From positions 1 through 6,656 of the forward strand of contig CAKTHQ010000072.1 of assembly GCA_934565415.1 (NCBI GenBank): a stretch of 6,656 bases of DNA, given 5' to 3'. The notes beneath the pieces are model-generated. The model worked only from the letters and a program-made list of their open reading frames with translations, was not told the origin of the DNA and ran no database searches. Numbering within the stretch: position 1 is the stretch's first letter; each line of letters starts with the position of its first letter. The DNA comes from an uncultured Oscillospiraceae bacterium. Its GTDB lineage: Bacteria; Bacillota; Clostridia; Oscillospirales; Oscillospiraceae. Positions 6,338 to 6,656 of this stretch are shown here, in pieces. The position numbers and the translations under genes were made by a program.

Positions 6338-6366
6338 ATTATACACGGAGTGGACGGATTATTCAA
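6338..6366 (-). promoter_or_regulatory. Sigma-A promoter of the GT-C/GtrB-like operon
   Basis: On the minus strand, TTGAAT (6366-6361), a 17-nt spacer and TATAAT (6343-6338) form a strong promoter. Transcription would start near 6331, about 22 nt before the proposed TTG start at 6309. The -35 TTG coincides with the longest in-frame start codon, which settles the gene start downstream. Confidence 0.85.
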
Positions 6367-6456
6367 CCGTATACCCGAAATAAATCCTGAACCGGGCTTC
6401 TTTTCGTGGGGAAAATGAAGTATGAGACATTTTGAACAATCTATTCATTTTGCCAG

Positions 6457-6485
6457 TTGACAGAAGGCTGTATATATTCTACAAT
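6457..6485 (+). promoter_or_regulatory. Sigma-A promoter of the probable glgB gene
   Basis: TTGACA (6457-6462), a 17-nt spacer and TACAAT (6480-6485) form a near-perfect promoter with a start point near 6492 and a leader of about 59 nt. It diverges from the promoter at 6338-6366, with 90 bp between the two -35 boxes; I see no gene or clear operator in that gap. Confidence 0.85.
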
Positions 6486-6497
6486 TGACGCAGATAA

Positions 6498-6533
6498 AAA
6501 AGGCTGGAACTATGTACTTTTGCCCTGCCTTTT
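6498..6533 (+). other. Possible hairpin in the glgB leader, next to the ribosome binding site
   Basis: AAAAGGC (6498-6504) is perfectly complementary to GCCTTTT (6527-6533). GG (6506-6507) and CC (6524-6525) can extend the stem past a T/T mismatch. It begins a few bases into the predicted transcript and ends where the GAGAGGAG ribosome binding site starts (6534-6541). It could protect the 5' end or expose the site; a regulatory role is unproven. Confidence 0.35.
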
Positions 6534-6550
6534 GAGAGGAGCGAGTCACC

Positions 6551-6656
6551 ATGTATCGAATTCTGGAGCTAAATCCCCAATTGAAGGACTTTGCCGGAGA
6601 CATTGATCTGCGGATGCGCCTGTACCAGGACACACACAACAGGATCCTTTCAAAGG
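6551..6656 (+). CDS. glgB: Probable 1,4-alpha-glucan branching enzyme, N-terminal 35 residues (cut by the window edge)
   Basis: The visible product reads MYRILELNPQLKDFAGDID and continues with LRMRLYQDTHNRILSK. The pattern N/D-P-x-L-x-x-F/Y-x-x-D-I-x-x-R-M at the extreme N-terminus is characteristic of GlgB from Clostridia and relatives, which form the alpha-1,6 branches of glycogen in the cytoplasm. Only the leading helix before the CBM48 domain is present, so no catalytic residue can be checked. The ATG at 6551 has GAGAGGAG at 6534-6541, 9 nt upstream, and a strong promoter lies ahead. The call rests on 35 residues recognised by eye. Confidence 0.7.
   Translation, partial: MYRILELNPQLKDFAGDIDLRMRLYQDTHNRILSK

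Noticed and set aside
6445..6639. A 64-residue minus-strand frame opposite the glgB start
   Set aside because: It runs antisense across a strong plus-strand promoter and the glgB start, and has no domain or ribosome binding site.
1..6656. CRISPR arrays, insertion sequences, tRNA genes or phage-type attachment sites
   Set aside because: No spaced repeat array, transposase frame, terminal inverted repeats, tRNA cloverleaf or integrase was seen; the window reads as ordinary chromosomal sequence.

Overview
The window is about 55% G+C with strong ribosome binding sites, near-consensus sigma-A promoters and a T-box leader ahead of an aminoacyl-tRNA synthetase. This points to a Gram-positive member of the Firmicutes. 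The gene content (T-box valS, clostridial-type glgB, an ECF sigma factor coupled to a membrane anti-sigma-like protein) fits a Clostridia/Oscillospiraceae-type gut bacterium. That placement is inference, not proven.

Layout, left to right. (1) 1-453, minus: the first 151 codons of valS, running off the left edge. (2) 454-824: an intergenic region that is nearly all regulatory. It holds a valine-type T-box riboswitch with its attenuator (473-667), the valS promoter (713-741), and a divergent promoter (761-789). (3) 825-1754, plus: a monocistronic family-2 polyprenyl-phosphate glycosyltransferase whose stop codon lies in the loop of its own terminator. (4) 1840-3557, minus: an ECF sigma factor and a single-pass membrane protein joined by an ATGA overlap, a likely sigma/anti-sigma pair. 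(5) 3640-6366, minus: a two-gene operon with a clear promoter and terminator. Its first gene encodes a multi-pass GT-C-like membrane glycosyltransferase with a TTG start, and its second a GtrB-like family-2 glycosyltransferase. (6) 6457-6656, plus: a promoter, a hairpin leader and the first 35 codons of a probable glycogen branching enzyme (glgB), running off the right edge.

How the genes may work together (inference). The two family-2 enzymes share the GtrB/DPM1-like architecture: a cytoplasmic catalytic domain followed by two C-terminal membrane helices. Such enzymes charge undecaprenyl phosphate with one sugar. The GT-C-like protein would use the lipid-linked sugar outside the membrane to decorate a surface polymer, as proposed for Gtr O-antigen modification and for CsbB/YfhO and YkcC/YkcB in Bacillus. 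No GtrA/GtcA-type flippase is visible. The ECF sigma module sits between the two glycosyltransferase loci. Envelope-stress control of these genes is attractive, but their visible promoters look like ordinary sigma-A promoters.

Nothing here is plainly a new class of system. The most useful points are the T-box anatomy, the corrected start of the GT-C protein, the GT2/GT-C pairing with a duplicated C-x(2,3)-Y-P-C motif, and the sigma/anti-sigma module next to the glycosylation genes.
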